From Gluconobacter kondonii (lineage in GTDB: Bacteria > Pseudomonadota > Alphaproteobacteria > Acetobacterales > Acetobacteraceae), in assembly GCF_002723995.1 (NCBI RefSeq), contig NZ_BEWP01000002.1, positions 62,001 to 126,000 on the forward strand: a stretch of 64,000 bases of DNA, written 5' to 3'. The number at the start of each line of letters is the position of its first letter. Positions within the stretch are counted from its first letter, which is position 1. The notes under the pieces are model-generated. The model saw nothing but the letters and a program-made list of their open reading frames with translations. It searched no databases and had not been told where the DNA came from. Position numbers and translations under genes: made by a program. Below, one piece after another: positions 9,248 to 18,695 of this stretch.

Positions 9248-10351
9248 TCAGCTATAGGATTTGGCACGATCCGTGCCGGGTTTCTGGTTAAGAACTTCTT
9301 CAATCTTGACAGCGATCTGTCCCTGTTTTCGCCCGACACGCCCTTTAAAAAGAGCATGTTCGCCACAACGCAGAGTGACGAGAGCTTCTGGTTTTCGGCG
9401 CAGGACCAGTTGATCTCCGGGAACGAGCTTCATGATGTCTCTCAAATTCACGGTCTGCTCTTCCAGAACGGCATCAAGGGTCAGATCAGTTTGCCAGAGC
9501 TCCTCCGCCAGATGACTTTCCCACATGCCGTCGTGACCGAACTTCTCTCCCATGAACTGCTGAAGAAGGATGTCCCGAACTGGCTCGAGTGTGGCGTGCG
9601 GCAACACGATATCCACATCTCCCCCTCGACCTTCCATATCAATGCCGAACCGTGATGTAATCACACCGTTTCCAGCACGGCAGACCATCGCAAAACGTGA
9701 GTTCATTTCGAGCCGCTCGAAATGAAAATTGACGGCACAGAGCGGGCTAAAACTTGTTTCCAGATCATCAAGAATAATCCTGACCATAGGCTCGATCAGG
9801 GCGCGTTCAATAGCTGTATGGTGCCGACCTGTTTGCCGAGACGGCGTCGGGCAATCGTTGCGGACATGCCCTCCAAGGAGGGCATCGACAATGCTGTAAA
9901 TCAGCGAAGAACTCAGCACGAGAATGCCGTAATTGTCCCATTCTTCAGCCTTGAAGACTGCAATCATGGCCTGTCCTGGAACGTTTTCGAGATAATCTCC
10001 AAAACGCTGGGAACCCAGCCGGTCCATAGACGCTTCAACATTGTCGCTCGTAAAATTACGCAGGCTGGTGGTCAGAATCCGCGTGAAACGGTCAAAAACA
10101 ACTTCGAGCATGGGCAGGCGCTCGGACGATATGCCAGACGTGCTGACAACACGTTCGATGCCGCTGCTTTTCGAAGGGCCGCTGACTTCGGAATCTTTCC
10201 CAAAAAAACTGTCAATTTCAGCCTGACTGAGAACCTGATCGTTGCCTTCCTCAAAACCCGCAAAACCGTTTCCGGCAAGCGGGAAAGCCGCAGCAGGTAT
10301 CCCGGGATCCCGATCTGCAAACGTGGTGTCGGCCTGTCGATCATCGCTCAC
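9248..10351 (-). CDS. fliM: Flagellar motor switch protein FliM
   Basis: 367 residues from a GTG start at 10351 that overlaps the fliL stop (GTGA). An upstream in-frame ATG at 10489 would lie inside fliL and add a meaningless extension. The N-terminal motif VLSQAEIDSFFG is the conserved FliM start segment near the CheY-P binding region. The middle domain and the C-terminal SpoA-like domain (IMKLVPGDQLVL and following) complete the C-ring protein. FliM forms the switch complex with FliG and FliN and sets rotation direction. The neighbouring fliL, DUF6468 and motE genes confirm a flagellar motor operon. Confidence 0.95.
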   Translation of the reverse strand: MSDDRQADTTFADRDPGIPAAAFPLAGNGFAGFEEGNDQVLSQAEIDSFFGKDSEVSGPSKSSGIERVVSTSGISSERLPMLEVVFDRFTRILTTSLRNFTSDNVEASMDRLGSQRFGDYLENVPGQAMIAVFKAEEWDNYGILVLSSSLIYSIVDALLGGHVRNDCPTPSRQTGRHHTAIERALIEPMVRIILDDLETSFSPLCAVNFHFERLEMNSRFAMVCRAGNGVITSRFGIDMEGRGGDVDIVLPHATLEPVRDILLQQFMGEKFGHDGMWESHLAEELWQTDLTLDAVLEEQTVNLRDIMKLVPGDQLVLRRKPEALVTLRCGEHALFKGRVGRKQGQIAVKIEEVLNQKPGTDRAKSYS

Positions 10352-10821
10352 TGCACCAGCACCTCTACGAAAAAGAGATCCCTGACCCGAAGAGGCGCCA
10401 CGATATTGGTGATCTGCGCCAGCATTGTTTCCCGCAGGCGGTAAATGCCGCTTCCGGACAGCTCCGAAGGCTGCATCCCATGCAGGCAAGTTTGGAAAGC
10501 ATCCTGAATCTGAGGCATCAGGGCAGCGACATTTTCGGCATTTTTGCCGTCTTCAACTTCAAGTCGTGCGCCGATCCGGACATATCGCGTCCGCTCCGAT
10601 CCGGAGTCGAGATTGGAGAGAATGGTCGGGATGGTGATGGTCGTCCATTTCACGGGCTGGGCAGCAGTCTTGGCAGCCGGGGTTGCCGCGTGATGAAAAT
10701 GCTTCCATGCAAAGGCTCCACCACCAGCCAGAAGCAGGCATGCGAGCACTGCAAGGATGATGATCTTGCGCTTACCCCCCTTCTTGACCGGGGTTTCGTT
10801 TTCCGGAGTCTCCGTCGTCAC
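10348..10821 (-). CDS. fliL: Flagellar basal body-associated protein FliL
   Basis: 157 residues. It has a short basic cytoplasmic tail (KKGGKRK), one membrane helix near residues 20-40 and a periplasmic domain with the FliL pattern RYVRIGARLEVED and a C-terminal RDLFFVEVLVQ. FliL surrounds the stators and stabilises torque generation. It is the first gene of the leftward flagellar operon. Only 63 bases separate it from the divergent lytic transglycosylase gene, so both promoters lie in that gap. Confidence 0.93.
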   Translation of the reverse strand: MTTETPENETPVKKGGKRKIIILAVLACLLLAGGGAFAWKHFHHAATPAAKTAAQPVKWTTITIPTILSNLDSGSERTRYVRIGARLEVEDGKNAENVAALMPQIQDAFQTCLHGMQPSELSGSGIYRLRETMLAQITNIVAPLRVRDLFFVEVLVQ

Positions 10822-10884
10822 CGTTTGCCTGCCTTCTCTTTCGGACAGTGCTCATCATCTGCGCAAAAGATTAACAGTGGGTTT

Positions 10885-12108
10885 ATGATGCTCAGGAAAA
10901 GGCGAGTCTTCCTTCAGACGGGAACCATGATCCTGAGCCTCGCGGCCCTTGCGGGCTGCGCGTCCCAGCGTTCTCCTTACAACCGCTACTATTCTTCAAG
11001 CGGGGCCTACCGCGCACCGGGACCGGCCGGGGATCCCTGGCGGCCGTACATCCTGCAGGCCGCCAGCCGCTTCTCGATTCCGCAGGACTGGATCCGGGCC
11101 GTCATCCATCAGGAATCCGGCGGCCACCAGTTTCTGGACGGACGGCCCATCACCTCCCACTCCGGCGCAATGGGGCTGATGCAGCTCATGCCACAAACCT
11201 ACGCCGACATGCGTTCGCGCTACGGTTTGAGGTCGGACCCTTACGAACCTCATGACAACATCATGGCAGGAACTGGCTATATCAGCATTCTCGCCCGAAA
11301 ATACGGGGCTCCGGCCTTTCTCGCGGCCTACAATGCCGGCCCGCAGCGACTTGAGGAGTACCTTTCCGAGGGACGCCAGTTGCCTAACGAAACCGTCAAT
11401 TACGTCGCAAGCATCACACCTCATCTGGGCACGCAGATTGCCATGACAGGCCCTCTGGCCGCCTATGCCAGCGCAGATCAGTTGAACGCCTCCCAGTCCG
11501 GAGCCTCCTATGCCGGACTGCCAATGGCCCAGAGCACTCCTGCGCCCGTCATGACGGCCTCGCGCAGTGTCGAGCAGGTCTGGGCGAGCCGACATGTCAC
11601 GAGTGCTGCGGCACAGACACCGATTACAGGACCAATCGCCGCCCCCAGCGCCGTGCCGTGCAACCCGGACGACGCCTACGATCCAGACGTACCCTGTGCC
11701 GTCCAGCCCGTTGGAACCTCACAGCTCCCTCCACCTTCTGCAACAGCTACGTCCCGGCCTCTCGCAGCGCCTCCTGTCATACCGACACCACATATGCTTC
11801 CGGTTCAGCCTACGGAGTCGACCACAGTGGTCGTCGGCTATCACCGGCCGGGGAGCTATGGTCCATGGGCCATTCAGGTGGGGGCATTCGGCAGTATCGG
11901 ACAGGCAAAATTCGCCGCAACCATGGCGCGGCAGGCGGCCTTTGCGCCGCTTCAGTCTGCCCGAATCGAAGTCCACCCTACGCCAAGTCACGGCACCACT
12001 GTCTGGCGCGCGCGCCTGACGGGCATCAGCCGCGCAGGAGCCGCCGAGGCCTGCTCAACTCTTTCCGGACAGGGAATGGCCTGCATGGCCGTTCCGCCGG
12101 GACATTGA
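10885..12108 (+). CDS. Lytic transglycosylase lipoprotein with C-terminal SPOR domain
   Basis: 407 residues from the ATG at 10885 (a second ATG follows directly). A lipoprotein signal ends in LAGC (Cys 25). Residues about 50-165 form an SLT domain: catalytic Glu 77 lies in HQESGG, and SGAMGLMQLMPQT, NIMAGTGYI and AAYNAGP are the standard family motifs. A long Pro/Ala/Ser-rich linker leads to a C-terminal SPOR domain beginning WAIQVGAFGS, which binds septal, denuded peptidoglycan. The enzyme cleaves glycan strands with anhydromuropeptide formation. It is divergent from the flagellar operon, so a role in opening the wall for the flagellum or in division is possible; the SPOR domain favours division. 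Confidence 0.92.
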   Translation: MMLRKRRVFLQTGTMILSLAALAGCASQRSPYNRYYSSSGAYRAPGPAGDPWRPYILQAASRFSIPQDWIRAVIHQESGGHQFLDGRPITSHSGAMGLMQLMPQTYADMRSRYGLRSDPYEPHDNIMAGTGYISILARKYGAPAFLAAYNAGPQRLEEYLSEGRQLPNETVNYVASITPHLGTQIAMTGPLAAYASADQLNASQSGASYAGLPMAQSTPAPVMTASRSVEQVWASRHVTSAAAQTPITGPIAAPSAVPCNPDDAYDPDVPCAVQPVGTSQLPPPSATATSRPLAAPPVIPTPHMLPVQPTESTTVVVGYHRPGSYGPWAIQVGAFGSIGQAKFAATMARQAAFAPLQSARIEVHPTPSHGTTVWRARLTGISRAGAAEACSTLSGQGMACMAVPPGH

Positions 12109-12299
12109 AGGCACAGTCAGCGACCCAGTTTCACCCATGCAATCAATCCGCGTTGGCAATGTGGCGACTTTCGCCTATGTTCCCATGCATGAGACACATA
12201 GCTGCCGCGCATGAAGCGTAGACCCTCCAAGCCTTCGCCTCTCGTCACGCCCTTTCAGCTTTACCGATACCTTCCCCGAAGACTTCTCAGGACGCGCAG

Positions 12300-13718
12300 A
12301 TGACGACAAGCCCGGCCCCCGATCACACCCCAAGCCATCAGACAGGGGCCATCAGCGAGGAAGGCTATCACAAGGATCTCGGACGCCGTCATGTCCAGAT
12401 GATTGCCATCGGCGGGGCCATCGGTACGGGGCTATTCCTCGGGGCGGGCTCACGCCTCCAGATGGCTGGACCGTCTCTTGCCATCATCTATGCAGTCTGC
12501 GGCGTTTTTTCGTTCCTGATCCTGCGCGCGCTGGGCGAGCTTGTCATGTATCGCCCGACCAGCGGCAGCTTCGTGACTTATGCGCGCGAATTCCTCGGTG
12601 AACGTGCCGCCTATATGGCGGGCTGGTTGTCCTTCCTGAACTGGGCCATGACCGGCATCGTCGATATCACGGCCGTCGCGCTCTATATGCATTACTGGGC
12701 AGTTTTCCTGCCGGTTCCGCAATGGGTCTTCGCTCTTGTGGCACTGACGATCGTCGGCACCATGAACATGATCGGCGTGCGCTATTTTGGCGAGATGGAG
12801 TTCTGGTTCTCCCTCATCAAAGTCATAGCGCTGACGCTTTTCCTGATTGCAGGCGCCCTCATTCTCGGCACGCGCATGCCGGTTGCCGGCCACACGACAG
12901 GCTTTCACCTGATTACCGAAAACGGTGGTATCTTCCCGCATGGACTGTTTTCCGCCCTGATGCTGCTTCAGGGGGTGGTGTTCGCCTATTCCGGTATCGA
13001 ACTGCTGGGGACAGCCGCAGGCGAATGCGAGGACGCCCGTGAAATCCTTCCGCGCGCCGTCAACAGCGTGATCTGGCGGATTGGGCTGTTCTATGTGGGC
13101 TCGGTTGTTTTGCTGGTCTGCCTCCTGCCCTGGACAGAATATCATGCCGGCACCAGCCCGTTCGTCACGTTCTTTCAAGCACTGGGCATCCCCGGTATCG
13201 GCACGATCATGAACATCGTAGTGCTGACGGCCGCCCTCTCCAGCCTCAATTCCGGCCTGTACTCCACCGGGCGAGTGCTGCGCGCCCTGTCTCTCGGTGG
13301 ATCCGGCCCCCGGGCGCTGAGCAAGCTGAACAAAAGCTCTGTACCTTATGTCGGTATTCTCACCACGCTGGGCGTGTATCTGGTGGGTGTGATGCTGAAC
13401 TATCTCATCCCGTCCCGCGTGTTTGAAATCGTCCTGAACTTTTCGGCGTTGGGCATCATCAGTACATGGGGCTTCATCCTGCTGTGCCAACTCCGGCTGC
13501 GGGCCGCGATCAATCGCGGGGACATCATGCCAACGGGCTTCAACATGCCCGGCGCTCCTTATACGACATGGGCGACGCTGGGTTTTCTGGGCTTCGTTCT
13601 GGTCATGATGGCTTTCGACTACCCGGACGGTACGATCACGATCGGCGCCATCCCGCTGATCGGCGCCGTACTAATCGGTGGCTGGTGCCTGCTGGACCGC
13701 AGCCGTCGCCACGGCTGA
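12300..13718 (+). CDS. Amino acid permease of the AAT family (asparagine/GABA permease type)
   Basis: 472 residues with twelve predicted membrane helices. The signature of the amino acid/polyamine/organocation superfamily is present: GRRHVQMIAIGGAIGTGLFLGAG in helix 1, then ALGELVMYRPTSGSFVTYAREF. It imports an amino acid with protons. The overall look is closest to AnsP/GabP/ProY proteins; the exact substrate cannot be read. It stands alone, with 191 bases upstream lacking a gene and a strong bidirectional terminator just downstream. Confidence 0.9.
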   Translation: MTTSPAPDHTPSHQTGAISEEGYHKDLGRRHVQMIAIGGAIGTGLFLGAGSRLQMAGPSLAIIYAVCGVFSFLILRALGELVMYRPTSGSFVTYAREFLGERAAYMAGWLSFLNWAMTGIVDITAVALYMHYWAVFLPVPQWVFALVALTIVGTMNMIGVRYFGEMEFWFSLIKVIALTLFLIAGALILGTRMPVAGHTTGFHLITENGGIFPHGLFSALMLLQGVVFAYSGIELLGTAAGECEDAREILPRAVNSVIWRIGLFYVGSVVLLVCLLPWTEYHAGTSPFVTFFQALGIPGIGTIMNIVVLTAALSSLNSGLYSTGRVLRALSLGGSGPRALSKLNKSSVPYVGILTTLGVYLVGVMLNYLIPSRVFEIVLNFSALGIISTWGFILLCQLRLRAAINRGDIMPTGFNMPGAPYTTWATLGFLGFVLVMMAFDYPDGTITIGAIPLIGAVLIGGWCLLDRSRRHG

Positions 13719-13745
13719 TCCCGTTCTCTTGGCTTTTGACATTTG

Positions 13746-13774
13746 AAAAGGGCGCTCCGCAGAGCGCCCTTTTT
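13746..13774. terminator. Bidirectional rho-independent terminator
   Basis: A perfect 12-bp stem, 13746-13757 with 13762-13773 (AAAAGGGCGCTC), has a CGCA loop, and A and T runs at its two ends. It lies between the rightward permease and the leftward S9 peptidase and can serve both. Confidence 0.9.
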
Positions 13775-13796
13775 CATCTCCGCATGATGGGAAGCC

Positions 13797-15899
13797 TTAT
13801 TTCGCCTGCCCAAGTTCAGACCACAAATACGCATAGCTAAGTGCCTGAGTCTGGGCGATTTCCTTCTGGCTGGCCCCGAAGCCATGACCGCCAGCAACCT
13901 GCTCCCAATAATAATAGGGCAGTTTGAGTTCGCTCATCCGCCAAGCAAAACGCCTTGCATGAACAGGACCGACGCGATCATCCTTCGTGGTCGTCTCGAT
14001 GAACGGCACGGGATATTTCACATCGGGCTTGAGGTTCTGAAGCGGCGAAATTCCGCGCAGGAACGCCTTCTGCTCGGGGATGGAGACCGTTCCATATTCC
14101 CCGACCCACGACGCGCCCGCCGACATGTGTTCGTAGTTCATCATGTCCAGCAGCGGCACTTCGATATCAACAGCCTTCCAGAAATCCGGATGCTGCGTGA
14201 ACTCCACGCCCATCAACAGACCGCCATTGGAACCGCCCTGAATCGCCAGATGCTGCGGCGACGTCACTTTACGGTCCATCAGATCCTTCGCTACGGCAGC
14301 AAAGTCGTCATAGATCCGCTGGCGATTGGTCTTCAGACCCGCATCGTGCCAGGCCGGTCCGAATTCTCCACCGCCGCGGATATTCGCCAGAACATACACC
14401 CCGCCGCGCGCCAGCCAGTTATTGCCGATCCCGGCCGAATAGAACGGGAAAAGCGGCACTTCAAACCCGCCATAAGCGTAAAGAAGTGTCGGGTTGGTTC
14501 CATCCAGCGCCATGTCCCGGGGATGGACGATGAAATACGGAATGCTGGTGCCGTCTTTCGAGCGAACTTCCTGCTGTTCCACCGCCATCTTCGAGGCGTC
14601 GAACTGCGCTGGCAGCGTATGGAGCTTCTGAACCGAAGCCGTGTCGCTGTTGATCTCCCACAGCGTGGTCGGGCTCAGGAAACCGCTCGAAACAGCATAA
14701 GCCACCGGACTGTCTTCATCGACGCTGGCCAGATCGACCGACATGTTCTCTGGCAAAGGCAGATCCCGGTGCGTGAAGGCCGCGCCTGTGGGCGTATAGA
14801 TCGAAATCTTGCCCCGCACATTGTCATAGAGCGTGACGATCAGATGGCCATGGCTCGTGGACGCCCCCTCGATCATCTGACGGCCCGTCGGTGCCACCAG
14901 AAGCTGGGGCGCGACCGTTGCCGCAGCCGGATCGACCAGCACCACGCTGCCCTGCGGGAAGGACTGCGCTCCGACCTTCCAGTCTTCCTTGAGCTGAACC
15001 ACCAGACGACCATTGAACAGTCCGGCAACATCCGCCTTCAGGGGAATGGCGACCTGCGTCACCTGACCGCCCCGATACAAGAACAGCTTCGACGAAAACG
15101 CATCCAGCCCTTCGCGGATCAGCATGACCTGATGTCCTGCGCCGTCATGCAGCACTTCCGGCCCGACTTCGACGTCCTTCCGGCTGCCGGTGAAAACCGT
15201 CTGCGCCTGATCGAGGGACTGGCCGCGCTTGAGAAGCTTCACGATGTACGGATAAGAGGATTCCGTCACATCTGCAGACGTCCAGGGATAGCTGACCAGA
15301 AGCGTGTCACGGTCTAGCCAGCTTGAATCCTGCTTGGCATGCGGAAGATTGAACCCGCCCTCGACGAATTTTCCAGTCCGCAGATCAAATTCCCGCACGG
15401 TCTTGGCATCTTCACCACCATCGGAAAGATGGAGCAGGCAGAGATTCTGCTGGCTGTGCAGGCAGTCCACCCCGCCATAAACCCAGTTACGCTTTTCCTT
15501 CGCCGCCAGCGCATCCAGATCCAGCGCGACAGTCCATTCCGGATGATCGGTCGCATAGGAATCCGGCGTCGTCCGGCGCAGGACACCCCGCAAATGTTGG
15601 TCATCACGCCAGAAATTATAGATCATCCCGTCGATCTGGATGGGAGAGGCGAGACGATCATGCGTCTGAAGCAGTTTCAGGGACGTCGCATATAGGCTCT
15701 GGTAAAGCGGACCATGCCCCAGAAGGCGCAGAGTACGGGCGTTCTGCTCCTTCACCCAGGCCATCGCCTGCGCGCCATTGATATCGCTCAGCCAGCCGGG
15801 AATGGTGTCGGGAACATCCGCCGCATGCAGCGGCGTGAACATGCTGCCCGTCAGCAGAACGGCTAGACCGGCCCGGCGAAAACTGCGAAAAACTGTCAC
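13797..15899 (-). CDS. Exported prolyl oligopeptidase family (S9A) serine peptidase
   Basis: 700 residues from a GTG at 15899, chosen because AGAAGGA precedes it by 9 bases and a signal peptide ending in LHA follows directly. The open frame upstream to 16118 runs into phoR. A beta-propeller half is followed by an alpha/beta hydrolase domain with Ser 557 in GGSNGGLLMG, Asp 640 in KDDRVGP and His 672 in GGHGFG. This is the S9A prolyl oligopeptidase layout, acting on proline-containing peptides; the signal peptide places it in the periplasm, unlike the cytosolic mammalian enzyme. It follows phoR by 37 bases, so it may be read through from the pho operon, with translation controlled by the hairpin at 15908-15932. 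Confidence 0.9.
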   Translation of the reverse strand: MTVFRSFRRAGLAVLLTGSMFTPLHAADVPDTIPGWLSDINGAQAMAWVKEQNARTLRLLGHGPLYQSLYATSLKLLQTHDRLASPIQIDGMIYNFWRDDQHLRGVLRRTTPDSYATDHPEWTVALDLDALAAKEKRNWVYGGVDCLHSQQNLCLLHLSDGGEDAKTVREFDLRTGKFVEGGFNLPHAKQDSSWLDRDTLLVSYPWTSADVTESSYPYIVKLLKRGQSLDQAQTVFTGSRKDVEVGPEVLHDGAGHQVMLIREGLDAFSSKLFLYRGGQVTQVAIPLKADVAGLFNGRLVVQLKEDWKVGAQSFPQGSVVLVDPAAATVAPQLLVAPTGRQMIEGASTSHGHLIVTLYDNVRGKISIYTPTGAAFTHRDLPLPENMSVDLASVDEDSPVAYAVSSGFLSPTTLWEINSDTASVQKLHTLPAQFDASKMAVEQQEVRSKDGTSIPYFIVHPRDMALDGTNPTLLYAYGGFEVPLFPFYSAGIGNNWLARGGVYVLANIRGGGEFGPAWHDAGLKTNRQRIYDDFAAVAKDLMDRKVTSPQHLAIQGGSNGGLLMGVEFTQHPDFWKAVDIEVPLLDMMNYEHMSAGASWVGEYGTVSIPEQKAFLRGISPLQNLKPDVKYPVPFIETTTKDDRVGPVHARRFAWRMSELKLPYYYWEQVAGGHGFGASQKEIAQTQALSYAYLWSELGQAK

Positions 15900-15907
15900 T
15901 GTAACAA

Positions 15908-15932
15908 TTCCTTCTGATTGTTTCAGAAGGAA
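15908..15932 (-). promoter_or_regulatory. Hairpin enclosing the ribosome binding site of the S9 peptidase gene
   Basis: A perfect 10-bp inverted repeat (15908-15917 with 15923-15932, 5-base loop) lies between the phoR stop and the peptidase GTG. On the minus strand its 3' arm contains AGAAGGA, the only good ribosome site for the peptidase. No T-run follows, so it is not a classic terminator. It could restrain translation or stabilise the downstream mRNA. Confidence 0.6.
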
Positions 15933-15936
15933 ACTG

Positions 15937-17232
15937 TCATTCCACAAGCGAAACCGCAAGTGCGGTCCCTGCAGCCGGTAACCAGACCAGACAGGTCGTC
16001 CCCTTGCCCGGCGCGCTCGCAATCCGAAGACGCCCGCCATGCCGGTCCAGAATATGCCGTACGATGGACAGACCCAGGCCCGTCCCCTGCCCTGCCCCGT
16101 CAGTCGGCGCGCCAACACGATAGAACCGCTCCGTCAAACGGGGCAGATGATGCGCCTCCATCCCACAGCCATTGTCCTCAATCCCGAGAATGACGCCACC
16201 ATCCGCAGGCCAGCGATCATCGGGGATGACAGCACGCCGGGCCGACAACGTAATGGTCAGGGGCTCGTCTTCTTTTGCACCATAGCGCAGGGCGTTCTCG
16301 ATCAGGTTGAGCAGCACCTGCACCATCTCGTCCTCATCGGCCCGCACCATGAGATCGTCTTCGACTTCAAGGGTCAGCGTACGCCCTTCCCGCTCGAAAC
16401 GCGGCGCGACTTCCCCGAGTACCACGGCCATCAGATCCGCCACATCCACGAGATCGCGCGGACGCTGATGCTCGTGCGCCTGAACACGCGACAGGTATAG
16501 AAGCCGGTCGATCAGCCGTTTCAGCCGTTCAGACTGCTGGCGCATGATATCGAGAAACTGTTGACGCATGACCGGATTTTCCCCGGCCGCGCCCTGCAAT
16601 GCGTCGATAAATCCGCTCAGCGACGCCAGCGGCGTACGCAATTCATGGCTGGCGTGCGCCACGAAGTCCGTTCGCGTCCGGTCCGCAGCCCGCGCCTCGC
16701 TATGATCGTTCAGCACGACCAGAACACGCTTGTCCTGCCCCTTGCCGCCCGGAAGACGGCGTAGCATCAGATGAAGCGTCCGCGGAACCGGCACATCAAG
16801 CGTGAACGTCGTGGAGCAAACGGGCGGCAGGTCGCCACGGCTGTTACCCTCCGCTGTGCCGGATGGTGCCGGAACGCGCAAAGCCGCAGACAGGGCCGAG
16901 CGGGCCGCTGGATGACGCAGGATCGCGCCCACCGTTTCCCCGAACTGGGACGCTGCCTCTTCATTGACCTGCACGATCGCTCCCAGCCCATCCAGAACTA
17001 CGGCACAGGCGGGCAACGGATCGACCGGCAGATCGGCCGGAGAGACGGGTTTCAGGTAGTCGTCAGGAGGCGAAGTCGGAACGCGTGGCTGACGCAGCAG
17101 GAGCCAGACCGCCAGCACCCATCCCGCGAGCGCCACACAGACAAGGACCATGCCTACCTGCAACGGCAGCGTGTCCGCTACAGACGGAAGTCCTCCTCCC
17201 GGCAGCGCTCCGGAAAGTGCTCCCGACGACAC
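15937..17232 (-). CDS. phoR: Phosphate regulon sensor histidine kinase PhoR
   Basis: 431 residues. One clear membrane helix (about residues 25-46) is followed by a PAS-like region (ACAVVLDGLGAIVQVNEEAA), a HisKA domain with the phosphorylated His in FVAHASHELRTPL, and an HATPase domain with N, G1 (EDNGCGMEAHHL), F and G2 (GTGLGLSIV) boxes. It senses Pi status through the Pst transporter and PhoU and phosphorylates PhoB. The start is 3 bases after the phoB stop. Family members often have two membrane helices; here only one is evident. Confidence 0.93.
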   Translation of the reverse strand: MSSGALSGALPGGGLPSVADTLPLQVGMVLVCVALAGWVLAVWLLLRQPRVPTSPPDDYLKPVSPADLPVDPLPACAVVLDGLGAIVQVNEEAASQFGETVGAILRHPAARSALSAALRVPAPSGTAEGNSRGDLPPVCSTTFTLDVPVPRTLHLMLRRLPGGKGQDKRVLVVLNDHSEARAADRTRTDFVAHASHELRTPLASLSGFIDALQGAAGENPVMRQQFLDIMRQQSERLKRLIDRLLYLSRVQAHEHQRPRDLVDVADLMAVVLGEVAPRFEREGRTLTLEVEDDLMVRADEDEMVQVLLNLIENALRYGAKEDEPLTITLSARRAVIPDDRWPADGGVILGIEDNGCGMEAHHLPRLTERFYRVGAPTDGAGQGTGLGLSIVRHILDRHGGRLRIASAPGKGTTCLVWLPAAGTALAVSLVE

Positions 17233-17235
17233 CCG

Positions 17236-17958
17236 TCAGGCGCCGTCCGTCGTCGGGCCGTCATCCAGCGCATAACCAGCCGCACGCACGGTCCGCACCA
17301 GATCCATCTCGCCCGGCCCATTGATGGCCTTGCGCAGACGCCGGATATGAACGTCGATCGTCCGGATCTCGACATGAATGTTCTGCCCCCAGATCCGGCG
17401 CAGCAGATCCTCGCGGGAGAACACCTTGCGCGGATTGCGGATCAGCAGATCCAGCAGGCGATATTCCGTCGGCCCCAGAGACAGCATCCGACCGCCACGC
17501 TCCACGCGGTGCGTTTCAGGATCGAGCGTGATATCCGCGAAGGACAGGCGATCATAGGAAGACTGGTGCCGCCGCAGCAGAGCGCGCAAACGCGCATCGA
17601 GCGTATCGACGCTGCACGGCTTCATCAGATAATCGTCCGCGCCCGTGTCCAGCCCACGGATCGCATCCTGCTCGGCCGAACGCGCCGTCAGTAGCAGCAC
17701 CGGCACGTCCCGCAGCGCAGGGTTGGCTCGGATGCGACGGCACACATCCAGTCCGGACAGGCCCGGAAGCATCCAGTCCAGAACAACGGCATCCGGGCGG
17801 GACGTCTCAAGCGCCAGAAGCGCCGCCTCTCCGTCTTCCGCCGTCTCGACGCGATAGCCGCGCTGTTCGAGATTGTAGCAGGTCATCAGCAGCAGGGCAG
17901 GATCGTCCTCGACGAGAAGAACGAGCCCCTTGGCACGTGCGGGGGATGGGCTCTTCAC
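17236..17958 (-). CDS. phoB: Phosphate regulon response regulator PhoB
   Basis: 240 residues. The receiver domain has its acidic residues in LVEDDPALL, the phospho-acceptor Asp in VVLDWMLPGLSG and a Lys in LMKPCS. The C-terminal OmpR/PhoB winged helix ends with TIDVHIRRLRKAINGP and VRTVRAAGYAL. Phosphorylated PhoB binds Pho boxes and activates phosphate-scavenging genes. Its start overlaps the phoU stop (ATGA), and phoR follows 3 bases later. The Pho box at 21484-21501 indicates that it activates its own operon. Confidence 0.95.
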   Translation of the reverse strand: MKSPSPARAKGLVLLVEDDPALLLMTCYNLEQRGYRVETAEDGEAALLALETSRPDAVVLDWMLPGLSGLDVCRRIRANPALRDVPVLLLTARSAEQDAIRGLDTGADDYLMKPCSVDTLDARLRALLRRHQSSYDRLSFADITLDPETHRVERGGRMLSLGPTEYRLLDLLIRNPRKVFSREDLLRRIWGQNIHVEIRTIDVHIRRLRKAINGPGEMDLVRTVRAAGYALDDGPTTDGA

Positions 17959-18689
17959 CGAACGTCCGGCTCCTGCATCGTTTCCGTCACCGTCAGGGCG
18001 GAAGCCGGGCCACCGCGCGGGCGCAGGGACGGCAGATTATCGCCGGTCACGGCGTAGAAAACGCGCTCGGCGATATTGGTCGCATGATCGCCAATCCGCT
18101 CAAGGTTCTTGGCGATGAACAACAATTCCGTGCAGGCGCGGATATTGCGAGCATCTTCCATCATGTACGTCACGAGTTCACGGAACAGAGCCGTGTAATA
18201 TTCGTCCACCGCACGGTCCGAGTGCCAGACTTCCATGGCGCGGTTGGAATCCTGCTGCGTGATCGCATCAATCGAACGGCGCAGGTTTTCCTGCACGAGA
18301 CGCCCCATGCTGCGCAAACCCGAGAGCGAAATCTGGTTTTCCGGCATCCGGATCCGCAGCGAACGACGCGCGATGGAAGACGCATAATCGCCAATCCGCT
18401 CCAGATCGCCCGTAATTTTCAGCGCCGCCACGATTTCACGCAGATCGCCCGCCATCGGGCTTCGCAGCGCCAGAAGACGAATGGCAAGACCTTCGACCTC
18501 ACGTTCGAGCTGGTCCACTTCCGGGTCTTGGCGCGCCGCCGCATCGGCGGCTTCCTCGTTACGGTCCGCAATGGCAGACAGCGCGAGAGCAACCTGATTT
18601 TCGACGATGCCGCCCATCTGCGCCATCATGGAGCGGAGCTGGCCCAGCTCCTGTTCGTAGCTTTTGACGATGTGGGATCTGTCAGCCAT
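17955..18689 (-). CDS. phoU: Phosphate signalling protein PhoU
   Basis: 244 residues, all-helical, with the two PhoU repeats. The first holds EREVEGLAIRLLALRSPMAGDLREIVAALKI-type sequence (about residues 60-95), and the second holds ELLFIAKNLERIGDHATNIAE with the conserved metal-binding E-x3-D-x2 pattern. PhoU couples the Pst transporter to PhoR and keeps the kinase off when phosphate is plentiful. It lies 6 bases after pstB and overlaps phoB by ATGA. Confidence 0.95.
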   Translation of the reverse strand: MADRSHIVKSYEQELGQLRSMMAQMGGIVENQVALALSAIADRNEEAADAAARQDPEVDQLEREVEGLAIRLLALRSPMAGDLREIVAALKITGDLERIGDYASSIARRSLRIRMPENQISLSGLRSMGRLVQENLRRSIDAITQQDSNRAMEVWHSDRAVDEYYTALFRELVTYMMEDARNIRACTELLFIAKNLERIGDHATNIAERVFYAVTGDNLPSLRPRGGPASALTVTETMQEPDVR

Positions 18690-18695
18690 GACGCG

